This document shows, piece after piece, positions 43,365 to 51,911 of a stretch of 64,000 nucleotides of DNA. The DNA is from Mycobacterium sp. Aquia_216 (lineage in GTDB: Bacteria > Actinomycetota > Actinomycetes > Mycobacteriales > Mycobacteriaceae). The first letter of the stretch is position 1, and every line of letters starts with the position of its first letter. The notes beneath the pieces were generated by a model, which saw only the letters and a program-made list of their open reading frames with translations, did no database searches and was not told where the DNA came from. The DNA lies in assembly GCF_026723865.1 (NCBI RefSeq), contig NZ_CP113529.1:4650001-4714000 (forward strand). The letters are read 5' to 3'. A program made the position numbers and the translations under genes.

Positions 43365-44960
43365 TTACCGCTTAACAATATATCCGTATTCTTCTCGATC
43401 CCAGACCCCTGACGTCAAACCTTTGGCTCGCAGTAAATCTTTACGGACCCGTCCGATCGCGTTCTTCGGGAGTTCGTTGACCTGCTCGACGTAGCGGGGC
43501 ACGCAGAAGTACGGCATGCGGCCGGCACAGAAGTCCAGCAACTCGGCGCAATCCAGCGCGGCCCCCGGGCGCAACGCGACGACCAGCAGGATGTCGTCCT
43601 CGCCCAGTTCGCTGGGCACCCCGATCGCTGCGGCTTCGCCGACCGCGGGATGGCACATGACGACGCGTTCCACTTCGACCGAGGAGATGTTCTCGCCGCG
43701 CCTGCGCAGCGAATCCTTGATCCGGTCCAGATATGTCAGGTTCTGATCGGCGTCGAGTCGTCCGAGATCACCGGTCCGGAACCATTCCGGGTGCGGGTCC
43801 ACCCGCGCATGTTGACCCACGTAGCCCTCGCTCATCACGTGCGGATGCCGGGGTCGGCAAGCGATCTCGCCAACGGTGCCGGCAGGCAGCGGGTTGCCGT
43901 CGTCGTCGACGATGCGCACGTCGAAATGGGGATTGGGCCGGCCCGACGTTCCGGGGACCCCCGTATCGGCCACGCCTTTGACCGTGATCGGGAAAGCTTC
44001 GGTCATTCCGTACATCGTCACAATGCGGCAGCCGTAACGCTTTTCGATCTCGTGGTAGGAGCTCGCGTCGATCGGCGCGGCGGAGATGAACCGCAGCGGC
44101 AGCTGTGCGTCACGCGCATCGGGGGGAAGATTCTGCAGCATCGACACCATCGCGCCCGCTCCGGCGAAGCCGACGGCGCCATGGGTACGAATGTCATCCC
44201 ACACCCGGCCGGGATGGAAAGCCTGCGCCAGCACGGTCGTCGCGCCGACCAGCATCGGGGCCAGCACGCTCGGCGCCGCGCTCAGGTGGAACAACGGCAT
44301 CGCCGTCCACAACGCCTCGCCCGACCGCAACTCCCAGGCCGAGGCGACGGTCGCGGCAACCGAGAACAGGTAATTCCAGCTCGTGGCAACGGCTTTCGAT
44401 GGTCCGGTGGTGCCCGACGTGTAGAACAGCGCCCCCACCTCGTCGGGTTCCGCGCAGTCGTCGGCCCCGCTGCGGGCGCCCTCGCGCATAAGCCGGTCGC
44501 TGAGCGAATCGTCTTGCACCACCACGTCGGTCACCGTGTCCAACCGGTCGACGACCTCGTCAACGCGGGCACGGCGCTCGGGGTCGGTGAGGATCACCTT
44601 GGCGCGCGACAACCGCAGGGTGTGCAGCAGGAAGTCTCCCTTGTTCGCGGCGTTGACCGCCGCGCTCACCGCGCCGATGCGGGCCGCGCCCAGCCAGAAG
44701 TACACCCAATCCGGACAGGTGCCGGTGAACAGCGCCACGTCATCGCCGCGCCCCACCCCCAATTCGCTCAGCACGTCGGCCGCCGCGCAAGAGCGCTGCC
44801 GCATCTGCTCGAACGTCACCTCGGTACCGGCGATCGACATCATCACCCGATCGGGGTACTGCTGAGCCCGGCGATCCAGCACAGCCGGGACGGTAAAACG
44901 ATCGACGCCGAAATCGGAGGGCCCCAGGGGCCTACTCCGCAGCGAGTGCATCAGCGCCAC
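43365..44960 (-). CDS. acyl-CoA synthetase (FadD-type AMP-binding ligase)
   Basis: 531 residues. The AMP-binding loop is YTSGTTGPSKAV, followed by MYGMTEAFP, the RTGDLGRLD hinge motif and the C-terminal PKNAIGRVRKD with the catalytic Lys. It activates a carboxylic acid to its CoA ester via acyl-AMP. The GTG start at 44960 directly follows the stop of the Rieske gene at 44961, so the two are coupled. The next gene starts 61 bp downstream after an AT-rich gap. Confidence 0.93.
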   Translation of the reverse strand: MALMHSLRSRPLGPSDFGVDRFTVPAVLDRRAQQYPDRVMMSIAGTEVTFEQMRQRSCAAADVLSELGVGRGDDVALFTGTCPDWVYFWLGAARIGAVSAAVNAANKGDFLLHTLRLSRAKVILTDPERRARVDEVVDRLDTVTDVVVQDDSLSDRLMREGARSGADDCAEPDEVGALFYTSGTTGPSKAVATSWNYLFSVAATVASAWELRSGEALWTAMPLFHLSAAPSVLAPMLVGATTVLAQAFHPGRVWDDIRTHGAVGFAGAGAMVSMLQNLPPDARDAQLPLRFISAAPIDASSYHEIEKRYGCRIVTMYGMTEAFPITVKGVADTGVPGTSGRPNPHFDVRIVDDDGNPLPAGTVGEIACRPRHPHVMSEGYVGQHARVDPHPEWFRTGDLGRLDADQNLTYLDRIKDSLRRRGENISSVEVERVVMCHPAVGEAAAIGVPSELGEDDILLVVALRPGAALDCAELLDFCAGRMPYFCVPRYVEQVNELPKNAIGRVRKDLLRAKGLTSGVWDREEYGYIVKR

Positions 44961-46070
44961 TTAGGCTTTCGCGGCCGCCGGATCGGGCTCGCCTTCCGCG
45001 GTGTACCCGAAGTCGGTGGGCGAGGGATCGGTGCCCGGGTAGAAGCGGTGCGCCCACCGGCGCAGGGCCGCGTAGTCGTGTGCCTCTTCGGGAGCCAAGT
45101 TCGGCTTCTCCAGGTATTTCATGTTTTCCCAGGTGAAGAAGTCCTGTTTGATGACCTCTTGCTGCAGCGCCAGGAATTTCGCCGCGCGCCCGGTGGGCAC
45201 GTCGCCGGTGTCGCCCGGCTCGCGGATCGACGCCTGGGTATAGAAGTAGTCGGTGTAGTCCTCGTCGACCGGCGTCTGCCCGGTGACCTCAATGGTGGCC
45301 ACCAGGTCACTCGGGAACCGGACGAGCCCCAATCCGAGCGAGTAGTTGTCGTAGATGATCTTGGCGTCGACCGGCCCGTTGGGGGTCAGCCACGTCTTGG
45401 CCCGGCCCCCACCGAAGTGGGCGTTGACGGTGGCGTGCAGGTGGTATCCCGCCACCTCGAACGAGGCGGTGTTGGCGGGGTTGGCGGCCTTGTGCACGTA
45501 CTGCACGTGGTACGGGTCGGCCGCATTCTCGATGATCATCTGCGCGTGCACCTTGACCCGGTTGAGCATCCGACTGTGCGGGTGCAGCGGGTAGTACTCG
45601 CCGGTTTCCAGTTCGGGCAGCGCCGGCGGCTGCCAGTACGGCGCACGCCCGTGACGTTCATGCCAGACCAGGATGAACCCGTACCACTCGATGCTCGGGT
45701 AGGTGCGGATGCGGACGTTGTTCTTGCAACCGATCTTGCTGTACGGGATCAACGCGTTGCTGCCATCACCACGCCACTGCCAGCCGTGCCAGGGACAGAC
45801 GATGTTCTCGTCTTCGACCGTGCCGCCGACGCCCATATTGGCGCCGAGGTGCTGGCAGTACGCGTCCAGCACGTTGACCTTGCCGGACGCGGTGCGGAAG
45901 AGCACCATCTCCTCACCGAAGTAGTGCAGCCGCTTGACTTGCCCGGGCGCCACATCGCTGGCGAAGGCAACGATGAACCACCCCGTCGGGAACCGATAGG
46001 TGGACAGCGCGATGCCGGACTGTCCGAACTCACGTTCCGACGGGTCGGACTCTGAAATCGCATTCGTCAC
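44961..46070 (-). CDS. Rieske [2Fe-2S] oxygenase component, KshA-like
   Basis: 369 residues. Cluster ligands C72-x-H74 and C92-x2-H95 (YCQHLG and CPWHGWQW); iron site in ENAADPYHVQYVHK (D-x2-H-x4-H). Clearly related to the enzyme at 9.1 kb (both share the FGxEMV region and DAYC-HLGA) but diverged. GTG 46070 is chosen because GGAG stands five bases upstream; the frame is open to 46124 without a signal. It heads the minus-strand run Rieske, CoA ligase, NTF2-like, MaoC partner, MaoC. Confidence 0.92.
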   Translation of the reverse strand: MTNAISESDPSEREFGQSGIALSTYRFPTGWFIVAFASDVAPGQVKRLHYFGEEMVLFRTASGKVNVLDAYCQHLGANMGVGGTVEDENIVCPWHGWQWRGDGSNALIPYSKIGCKNNVRIRTYPSIEWYGFILVWHERHGRAPYWQPPALPELETGEYYPLHPHSRMLNRVKVHAQMIIENAADPYHVQYVHKAANPANTASFEVAGYHLHATVNAHFGGGRAKTWLTPNGPVDAKIIYDNYSLGLGLVRFPSDLVATIEVTGQTPVDEDYTDYFYTQASIREPGDTGDVPTGRAAKFLALQQEVIKQDFFTWENMKYLEKPNLAPEEAHDYAALRRWAHRFYPGTDPSPTDFGYTAEGEPDPAAAKA

Positions 46071-46234
46071 AAGAACTCCGTTTCCCACCTGGACCAGCGT
46101 GAGTCGGGCGCAATTGGGCCGCACTTACCTCACCGCGTTTCGACGACTAAAGTCTATTTTTACTATTTTAAGCATTGAACGTCAACGCGGTGCCAGCCGG
46201 TGGTCGCGTGGCGGGTGAGCAAGCGGAGTTGCGC

Positions 46235-47473
46235 ATGACTGCTGCTGCAGTGGACCTGTCGGATTTCGCCTTGTGGCGTAACGGTTTTCCCGACGAGTTG
46301 TTCGCCGACTTGCGGCGCACCAGGGCACTTTTCCGGCACGACCTGACACCGGGTGTCGCCGACACCGTCCAGCGCCAATTCTGGGTCGCCACCAAGCACC
46401 GGCATGCGGTCCGCCTGCACCGCGACACCGAGTCGTTCACCGCGGTCGACGGGCCGCTCATCCAGCCGGTCGCCATGTTCTCGTCCTCCCCGACGATCAT
46501 CACGCTGGACCCGCCGGACCTCAACAAGCGCCGCAAGCTGATCGCAGGCGCGTTCAATCCGCGAGCGATCGCCAAGCTGCAGGAGGGCATCCGGGCGCGA
46601 GCGGCCGGGATGATCGACCGCCTACTTGCCGAGGGCGGCGGGGACTGGATCTCCGATGTCGCCGACGCGTTGCCGATGACGGTGATCGGCGACATCATCG
46701 GCATCCCCGAGGACGATCGGCCGCGAATCTTCGACCTCTTCGACCGCATCCTGAAGGCGCTTGCGCCCGAGGCGCGCCTGAGCGGGCGGGTAGAACTCGA
46801 CCTCTTTGCCGCGGTCTTCGAGTACGCGATGGAGCTCACCGCCGAAAAGCGGAGCAACCCTACCGACGACATCTGGTCCACGCTGGCGTCCGCGGTGATC
46901 ACCGGCGACGACGGCGAGCAATTCAGCCTGCCCGAAAACGAACTCGAGTTCTTCTTCTTCGTGCTGGCGTTCGCCGGCAGCGACACCACCAAAAACGCAC
47001 TGGCGATCGGGCTGCAGGCATTCGTCGCCGATCCCGAGCAGATCGAACGCTATCGCGAATCGGAAGCGCTGCGGCCCGGTGCCGTCGAGGAGGTGCTGCG
47101 CTGGGCGTCACCGGTGGCGTATTGGACCCGCACCGCGAAGATCGACGTGGAAATGGACGGCCAGCACATCCCCGCGGGCGACCGAGTGGTGTCGATGCTG
47201 CGTTCGGCCAACCGCGACGAGGAAGTCTTCCCGTCGCCGTTCACTTTCGACATCGGCCGCCAACCCAACCCGCACGTGGCATTCGGCGGCGGCGGACCAC
47301 ACCACTGCCTGGGCGCGATGCTGGCCCGCGCCGAGCTGCGGGCGGTGCTCGACGAGCTACTGCTGCGCTGCGATCGCATCGACATCGGGCCCGCCACGGT
47401 GTCGTATCCGAACCTGACCACCAACATGTCGATCTATGACGAGATGCCGATCTCGCTGACCGGGCGGCGCTGA
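46235..47473 (+). CDS. cytochrome P450
   Basis: 412 residues. Heme loop FGGGGPHHCLGAM with Cys358; I-helix FAGSDTTKNA; K-helix EEVLR. The size and motifs are those of soluble mycobacterial CYPs such as the CYP125/CYP142 type fold class that oxidise steroid or terpenoid chains, but I cannot name its family. ATG 46235 has GGAG six bases upstream; a longer frame from 46175 has none. It is convergent with a 3Fe-4S ferredoxin gene, a likely redox partner. Confidence 0.92.
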   Translation: MTAAAVDLSDFALWRNGFPDELFADLRRTRALFRHDLTPGVADTVQRQFWVATKHRHAVRLHRDTESFTAVDGPLIQPVAMFSSSPTIITLDPPDLNKRRKLIAGAFNPRAIAKLQEGIRARAAGMIDRLLAEGGGDWISDVADALPMTVIGDIIGIPEDDRPRIFDLFDRILKALAPEARLSGRVELDLFAAVFEYAMELTAEKRSNPTDDIWSTLASAVITGDDGEQFSLPENELEFFFFVLAFAGSDTTKNALAIGLQAFVADPEQIERYRESEALRPGAVEEVLRWASPVAYWTRTAKIDVEMDGQHIPAGDRVVSMLRSANRDEEVFPSPFTFDIGRQPNPHVAFGGGGPHHCLGAMLARAELRAVLDELLLRCDRIDIGPATVSYPNLTTNMSIYDEMPISLTGRR

Positions 47474-47474
47474 G

Positions 47475-47629
47475 TCAGGACGGCGCCGGCCCGTCTCCGA
47501 ATGCGACGAACACCGCCAACGGATCCAGGTAGTCGCGCCAGTGCACGATCTTTCGGCCCTCGATCGTGATCACGGAGACGAATCGGTTGACGTAGGGCGC
47601 ACCGGTCGAAGAAGTCGGCGACGGCATGG
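47475..47629 (-). pseudogene. remnant of a limonene-epoxide-hydrolase/SnoaL-type gene
   Basis: After the ferredoxin stop the minus strand reads MPSPTSSTGAPYVNRFVSVI, then TIEGRKIVHWRDYLDPLAVF and VAFGDGPAPS before a stop. This is the C-terminal third of an NTF2-fold protein (the HWRDYxDP element is typical). The first 80-100 residues are absent, replaced by the ferredoxin gene. It is too short to fold alone. Confidence 0.75.
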
Positions 47630-47644
47630 ACGACTCGGAATTCC

Positions 47645-47836
47645 TCAGTCCTGCAACCGCAGCGCGGCCTTCGGGCACTGGTCCACCGCGGCGCGGACGT
47701 CGATCTCGCGGTCCGGCAACACCGGGCCCTCGGCGATCTGCACCACGTCCTCGTCGCCCAGTTCGAACACGTCCGGGGCGAGTGACTCACAGAAGCCTTG
47801 GGCTTCACACAAGGTCTCGTCGACAATCACGCGCAT
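47645..47836 (-). CDS. 3Fe-4S ferredoxin for a P450
   Basis: 63 residues. The cluster motif is CEAQGFC (C-x5-C, with Gln in the position that would hold a fourth Cys) and a distal CPKAAL. This is the usual electron donor type next to actinobacterial P450s. The start at 47836 has GAGGAGG seven bases upstream. It follows the CoA-transferase gene by 11 bp and faces the P450 gene at 46235. A longer frame through this region to 48187 is only the overlapping transferase DNA. Confidence 0.92.
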   Translation of the reverse strand: MRVIVDETLCEAQGFCESLAPDVFELGDEDVVQIAEGPVLPDREIDVRAAVDQCPKAALRLQD

Positions 47837-47847
47837 GAAATGCCTCC

Positions 47848-50232
47848 TCATAGGCCCTTGGGACGGGTTCCGATGACCCCGCTGGCGGCGAGGTTCGCCA
47901 ATTCTTCGTCGGTCAGCCCGCACCAATCGCGCAGTACTTCTCCATTGTGCTCGCCGAGCAGCGGCGGCGGGCGCAGCAGCCAGCGGTCCCGGCCGGCCAG
48001 CAACGCGAACGGCGGGCACGGATATAGCGCTGACCCGATGCTCGAGTGCTGCAGCGTCTCGAAAAAACCCCGGTCGCGCAGTTGGGGGTTCTCGGTCACC
48101 AGCGACGGCGAGACCACGGGCGCGACGGGCACACCGGCGCCGGCCAGCCGCTCCACCGTCGCCTCCAGCGGCTGCCCGGCAAACCATTCCTGCAGCCGCC
48201 GATCGATGTCGTCGGCTCGCCGCTGCCGGCCGGCGACGGTGCCCAGACCCTCGTCACACCAGGACGGCCGCCCCATCTGTTCGACCAGCGCGAACCACTG
48301 CTCGTCGTCGCGCACGGTGATCGCGATCCAATCGTCGTCTCCGGCACACCGGTAGAGATTCTGAACCAACCCGCCAAAACCGCGATTGCCGCAGCGGCTC
48401 AACGTCTTTCCGAAGACCTCGGATTCGATCGCCTGTATCGCGGCGGCGTTCAACACCGTTTCGAGCATCGGTAGCTCGAGTTGCTGACCGATGCCGGTGC
48501 GTTCGGCGAAGTTCAGCGCGGCCAGCACGGCGAAGGCGGCGTGCACGCCGGCCAGCGGGTCGCAGGCGCCGCGCGGCGTCACCGGCGGCGCATCCGGCAG
48601 CCCCGTCACCCAGGCCAGCCCGGCGAGCTGCTCCATGGTGGGGGCGAATCCGACCCGGTCGCGCCACGGGCCGTCCAGCCCGAACGCGGGCATCCGGGCG
48701 ACGACCAGTTTGGGATTGACATCGAGCAGCACATCGGCGGTCAGCCCGAAGTGGTCCATCACGCGCGGTGAGAAGTTCTCGATCACGATGTCGGCGCCGG
48801 CCGCCAGCTTAAGGAGCAGCCCACGTCCCTCATCGGAGTTCAAATCCAAAGTGACGGACCGCTTGTTGGTGTTCATCGCGTGGAATACCCAGCCGTACTC
48901 CCACCAGTCGTCCACGTCTTTGCGCATGCCACCGGAGTAGCGAATGCCGTCCGGACGCTGAATCGACTCCACCTTGATCACCTCGGCGCCGAACGCCGCC
49001 AGCAGGTGGGTCGCGGCCGGCCCGGCCCAGAAGGCGGTCAGGTCGACGATTCGGACACCTTCCAGCGGCCGTGTCGGAGAGCCCAGATCCTGTATGGGTG
49101 TGCTTGTGCGCCAGGCCGATTCGTCGTTGTCGGCGCCGGGGGCGGCGGTGTCGCCCGGCGCTGCGGCCGCGCACGCCGACATCAGCCACGGTGGGCGGGG
49201 CTGGTGAAAGCCGGCGGGGTTTTCCAGGTACACCCCGCGCTCGACGGCGTATTCCACCTCGCGGATCGTGGCGCCGTTGCCCAGTGCCGCGATCGGCAGC
49301 CGGAACAGTTGGCCAAGCTCGACGATCTCGGCGACGGTCCGTTCGGCCAGCCACGGGCCGATCTCCTCGCGGATCAGGTCGCGGTAGCCCCAGCGGCCGA
49401 TCTGAAAGCGCAGCTGCTCAATCTCTTCGAGCCGCGGGCACTCGACCATCGCCAGGAAGTCGAGCCATTGCTGACCGGTGACCATGGTGATCCCGACGTA
49501 GCCGTCCTTGGCCGGCTCGATCGAAGGAACTTCGGTGGTGCGGCTGATCGGCGGCACCCGCAGCAGCTGCGAATGGAGCCATTCGCTGCTCTGCATCAAG
49601 GTCATCGCCTCGAGCATGGACAGGTCGAGATGCTCACCGGGACCGCCGTGCTCGACGCGGCGGCGCAGGGCCAGCGCACCGAACGCGGCGAACACACCGC
49701 CCATGTACTCCCCGAGGTCGCCGCCGATCGAGATGGGCGGTCCGGCCGGATCGCCGCGGAAGCCGGGCGAGCCCGCCCAGGCCTGTAGGGTTAATTCGCT
49801 GGCCGCGCGGTCGGCATACGGTCCGGTCCAGCCGAAGTCGGAGATCGTCACCACGATCGCTTGCGGCGCATCGGCCAGTAGCTGCCGCGGATCGATGCCC
49901 AGCGCGGCGGACCGCGACGGGCCGGCCGTGAGGATAATCACGTCCGCGCCGGCCAATTCGGCGCGAAACCGATCGGAGCCGGGCGCGAAGGTCATGCTGC
50001 GCTTGCCGGCGTTGAGGTAGCTGTAGAACGGAGACGCCTGGCCGTCGGGCATCGGCGAACAGGTGGCGGAATACCGGCGCAGCCAATCCCCTTGCGATGG
50101 TTCAATTTTGCGCACCTGCGCCCCGGCGTCGACCAGCAACTTCCCACAGTAGCTGCCAGCTATCCGGTCGCTGATCTCGACGACACGCAACTCGTGCAGC
50201 GGTGTCGGACGGTCATCAGACCCCTGGCTCAA
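47848..50232 (-). CDS. fused tandem CaiB/BaiF (class III) CoA-transferase
   Basis: 794 residues, about twice a normal family member. Domain 1 (10-370) starts ELRVVEISDRIAGSYCGKLL; domain 2 (about 395-790) starts EGVRIVDLTAFWAGPAATHL. Domain 2 keeps the catalytic Asp558 in CDPLAGVHAAF. In domain 1 the equivalent residue appears to be Glu175 (GEYMGGVFAAF). Such enzymes pass CoA between acids through an aspartyl-CoA thioester. In the family two chains interlock; this fusion may be a pseudo-dimer with one active site. TTG start at 50232 with GGAAG close by. It shares its promoter gap with the GntR gene and is followed by the ferredoxin. Confidence 0.88.
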   Translation of the reverse strand: MSQGSDDRPTPLHELRVVEISDRIAGSYCGKLLVDAGAQVRKIEPSQGDWLRRYSATCSPMPDGQASPFYSYLNAGKRSMTFAPGSDRFRAELAGADVIILTAGPSRSAALGIDPRQLLADAPQAIVVTISDFGWTGPYADRAASELTLQAWAGSPGFRGDPAGPPISIGGDLGEYMGGVFAAFGALALRRRVEHGGPGEHLDLSMLEAMTLMQSSEWLHSQLLRVPPISRTTEVPSIEPAKDGYVGITMVTGQQWLDFLAMVECPRLEEIEQLRFQIGRWGYRDLIREEIGPWLAERTVAEIVELGQLFRLPIAALGNGATIREVEYAVERGVYLENPAGFHQPRPPWLMSACAAAAPGDTAAPGADNDESAWRTSTPIQDLGSPTRPLEGVRIVDLTAFWAGPAATHLLAAFGAEVIKVESIQRPDGIRYSGGMRKDVDDWWEYGWVFHAMNTNKRSVTLDLNSDEGRGLLLKLAAGADIVIENFSPRVMDHFGLTADVLLDVNPKLVVARMPAFGLDGPWRDRVGFAPTMEQLAGLAWVTGLPDAPPVTPRGACDPLAGVHAAFAVLAALNFAERTGIGQQLELPMLETVLNAAAIQAIESEVFGKTLSRCGNRGFGGLVQNLYRCAGDDDWIAITVRDDEQWFALVEQMGRPSWCDEGLGTVAGRQRRADDIDRRLQEWFAGQPLEATVERLAGAGVPVAPVVSPSLVTENPQLRDRGFFETLQHSSIGSALYPCPPFALLAGRDRWLLRPPPLLGEHNGEVLRDWCGLTDEELANLAASGVIGTRPKGL

Positions 50233-50287
50233 TTGCTTCCGCCCTTCCGATCGACACGCGACCAGAGATGCTATTTATATCATTACT

Positions 50288-50298
50288 GCTAAAATAGC
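50288..50298. promoter_or_regulatory. GCTA-N3-TAGC palindrome, candidate operator of the GntR regulator
   Basis: GCTAAAATAGC lies in the 130-bp AT-rich gap between the CoA-transferase and GntR genes. The same pattern occurs at 40251-40261. A related form (ACTATTTTAAG) is at 46162-46172, before the Rieske and P450 genes, and GCTAGTTTACT at 52804-52814, before the dehydrogenase operon. Confidence 0.5.
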
Positions 50299-50362
50299 TA
50301 AGCCAGCTGAGCATGCGCGCGTGGTGCCGCGCCGCTCTCCCTGCCGCGACTGCGAGGATTGG

Positions 50363-51184
50363 ATGCCCGCTCTGGGAATTGGTCCCGATGCTCGTCGCCG
50401 CCTGTCGGCGCCGAGGATCGCCGAAATCGTAGCCGACGAATTACGTCGGCAGATCATCGATGGCGACCTTGCCGACGGCGATCTCTTGCCGCGCCAGGAA
50501 GTACTGGTCGAACAATTCAACGTCAGCCTGGTCTCGCTGCGCGAAGCACTGCGCATCCTGGAAACCGAGGGCCTGGTCTCGGTCCGGCGGGGCAACCGTG
50601 GCGGCGCCGTCGTGCATGCACCGGCGAAAACCAGCGCGGCCTACATGCTGGGGCTGTTGCTGCAGAGCGAGGCCGTTGAGGTCGCCGACCTGGGCATGGC
50701 GTTGCAAGAGCTCGAACCCGCCTGCGCCGCATTGGCGGCTCAGCGGCCGGACCGGGCCGACACCCTGGTGCCGGAACTCAAGCAGATCAACGACGCCATG
50801 GCCGAGCATCTCGACGACGGCCGGCTGTTCACCGAAATCGGCCGCCAGTTCCACGATCTCATCGTTCAGGGCTGCGGCAATCACACCATCATCGCGGTCG
50901 TCGGCAGCCTGGAGACGTTGTGGTCCAGCCACGAAAAGCAGTGGGCCGACGAGAGCGCGGCGCGTGGGACCTATCCCTCGCTGGCCCAGCGACGCGCGGT
51001 GCTCAACACCCACACCAAGCTGGCCGAGACCATCGCGGAGGGCGACGTCGATCGGGCGCGGCGCATCGCGGGCCGCCACCTCGCCGACACGCAGACCTAT
51101 GTGCTGGCCGGTCGGCCCTCCCAACGCATCTACGCGCTATCGCCGCAGGCGTTGTCGCGCCCGCGGGATATCCGCCACTCCTGA
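50363..51184 (+). CDS. GntR-family regulator, FadR/FCD subfamily
   Basis: 273 residues. Winged helix-turn-helix at about 15-85 (APRIAEIVADELRRQIIDGD, LLPRQEVLVEQFNVSLVSLREALRILETEGLV), then an all-helical FCD ligand domain with the His-containing GRQFHDLIVQGCGN segment that binds a metal and a carboxylic acid ligand in this subfamily. ATG 50363 has GAGGATTGG in front. The gene is divergent from the CoA-transferase and leads the SDR gene by 16 bp. It is the only regulator inside the catabolic island apart from MerR, so it is the prime candidate for its control. Confidence 0.9.
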   Translation: MPALGIGPDARRRLSAPRIAEIVADELRRQIIDGDLADGDLLPRQEVLVEQFNVSLVSLREALRILETEGLVSVRRGNRGGAVVHAPAKTSAAYMLGLLLQSEAVEVADLGMALQELEPACAALAAQRPDRADTLVPELKQINDAMAEHLDDGRLFTEIGRQFHDLIVQGCGNHTIIAVVGSLETLWSSHEKQWADESAARGTYPSLAQRRAVLNTHTKLAETIAEGDVDRARRIAGRHLADTQTYVLAGRPSQRIYALSPQALSRPRDIRHS

Positions 51185-51200
51185 GGGAGCCGCTCACTCC

Positions 51201-51911
51201 ATGCGAACCGCGTTGGTCACCGGCGGCAGCGGCGGGATCGGAAAGGGCTGCGGCCGCAAGCTCGCCGAGCTGGGCTACGACGTGGTGCTGGCCGCCCGGC
51301 GCGAGGGCCCGTTGCGCGCGGCCGCCGAGGAGATCGGCGCCCGTCACATCGTGGCCGACGCGTCCGATCCGGATGGATTCGCCGCTGCGATAAGCGCTTT
51401 GGAGACGATTGACCTGGTCGTCCACGCCGCCGGCGCGCTGGGCGGAACCTATGCACGCAAGCAGACTTTTGCGCAGTGGCAGACCATCATCTCGGCCAAC
51501 CTGGATTCCTGCTTCGTGGTCACCGCGGCGGCGTTGCCGCGCATGCGGGCCGGCTCGCGGCTGGTGTTCATCTCGTCGTCGGCTGCCCACGAGCCGATGC
51601 CGGCCCGTACCGCCTACTCCGCGTCTAAGGCCGGCATGAACGCGTTCGCCCGGGCCCTGGCACTCGAAGTCGACCGGGATGGCATCGCCGTGCACATCGT
51701 GACGCCGGGCCCGGTGGAAACCGAGATGCTGCAGGATGTTCCCTTCGAGATGTACGCGATCCAGGTCGCCGACGTCGCCGAGGCGGTCGCCTGGCTGGAC
51801 ACCGTCGACCCGTCGGTCGACCTGCCGGAGATCCGGCTGGCCGCGGTCCAGCGGGGTCCGTTCGCCCGGCCGCCGGTGGTGCCTACGGAAGCCCGTCGGC
51901 GGCGCCAGTGA
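51201..51911 (+). CDS. short-chain dehydrogenase/reductase
   Basis: 236 residues. Cofactor motif TGGSGGIG (7-14), Ser near 126 in FISSSAAHE and Y139-x3-K143 in YSASK complete the catalytic set. A hydroxyacyl-CoA or alcohol oxidation fits the neighbours. GAGGGAG lies upstream of the ATG at 51201. It overlaps the convergent F420-type oxidoreductase by 29 bases. Confidence 0.92.
   Translation: MRTALVTGGSGGIGKGCGRKLAELGYDVVLAARREGPLRAAAEEIGARHIVADASDPDGFAAAISALETIDLVVHAAGALGGTYARKQTFAQWQTIISANLDSCFVVTAAALPRMRAGSRLVFISSSAAHEPMPARTAYSASKAGMNAFARALALEVDRDGIAVHIVTPGPVETEMLQDVPFEMYAIQVADVAEAVAWLDTVDPSVDLPEIRLAAVQRGPFARPPVVPTEARRRRQ

Noticed and set aside
43650..46055. An 801-codon open frame on the plus strand
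   Set aside because: Lies opposite the CoA ligase and Rieske genes and carries no domain; a GC-driven shadow.
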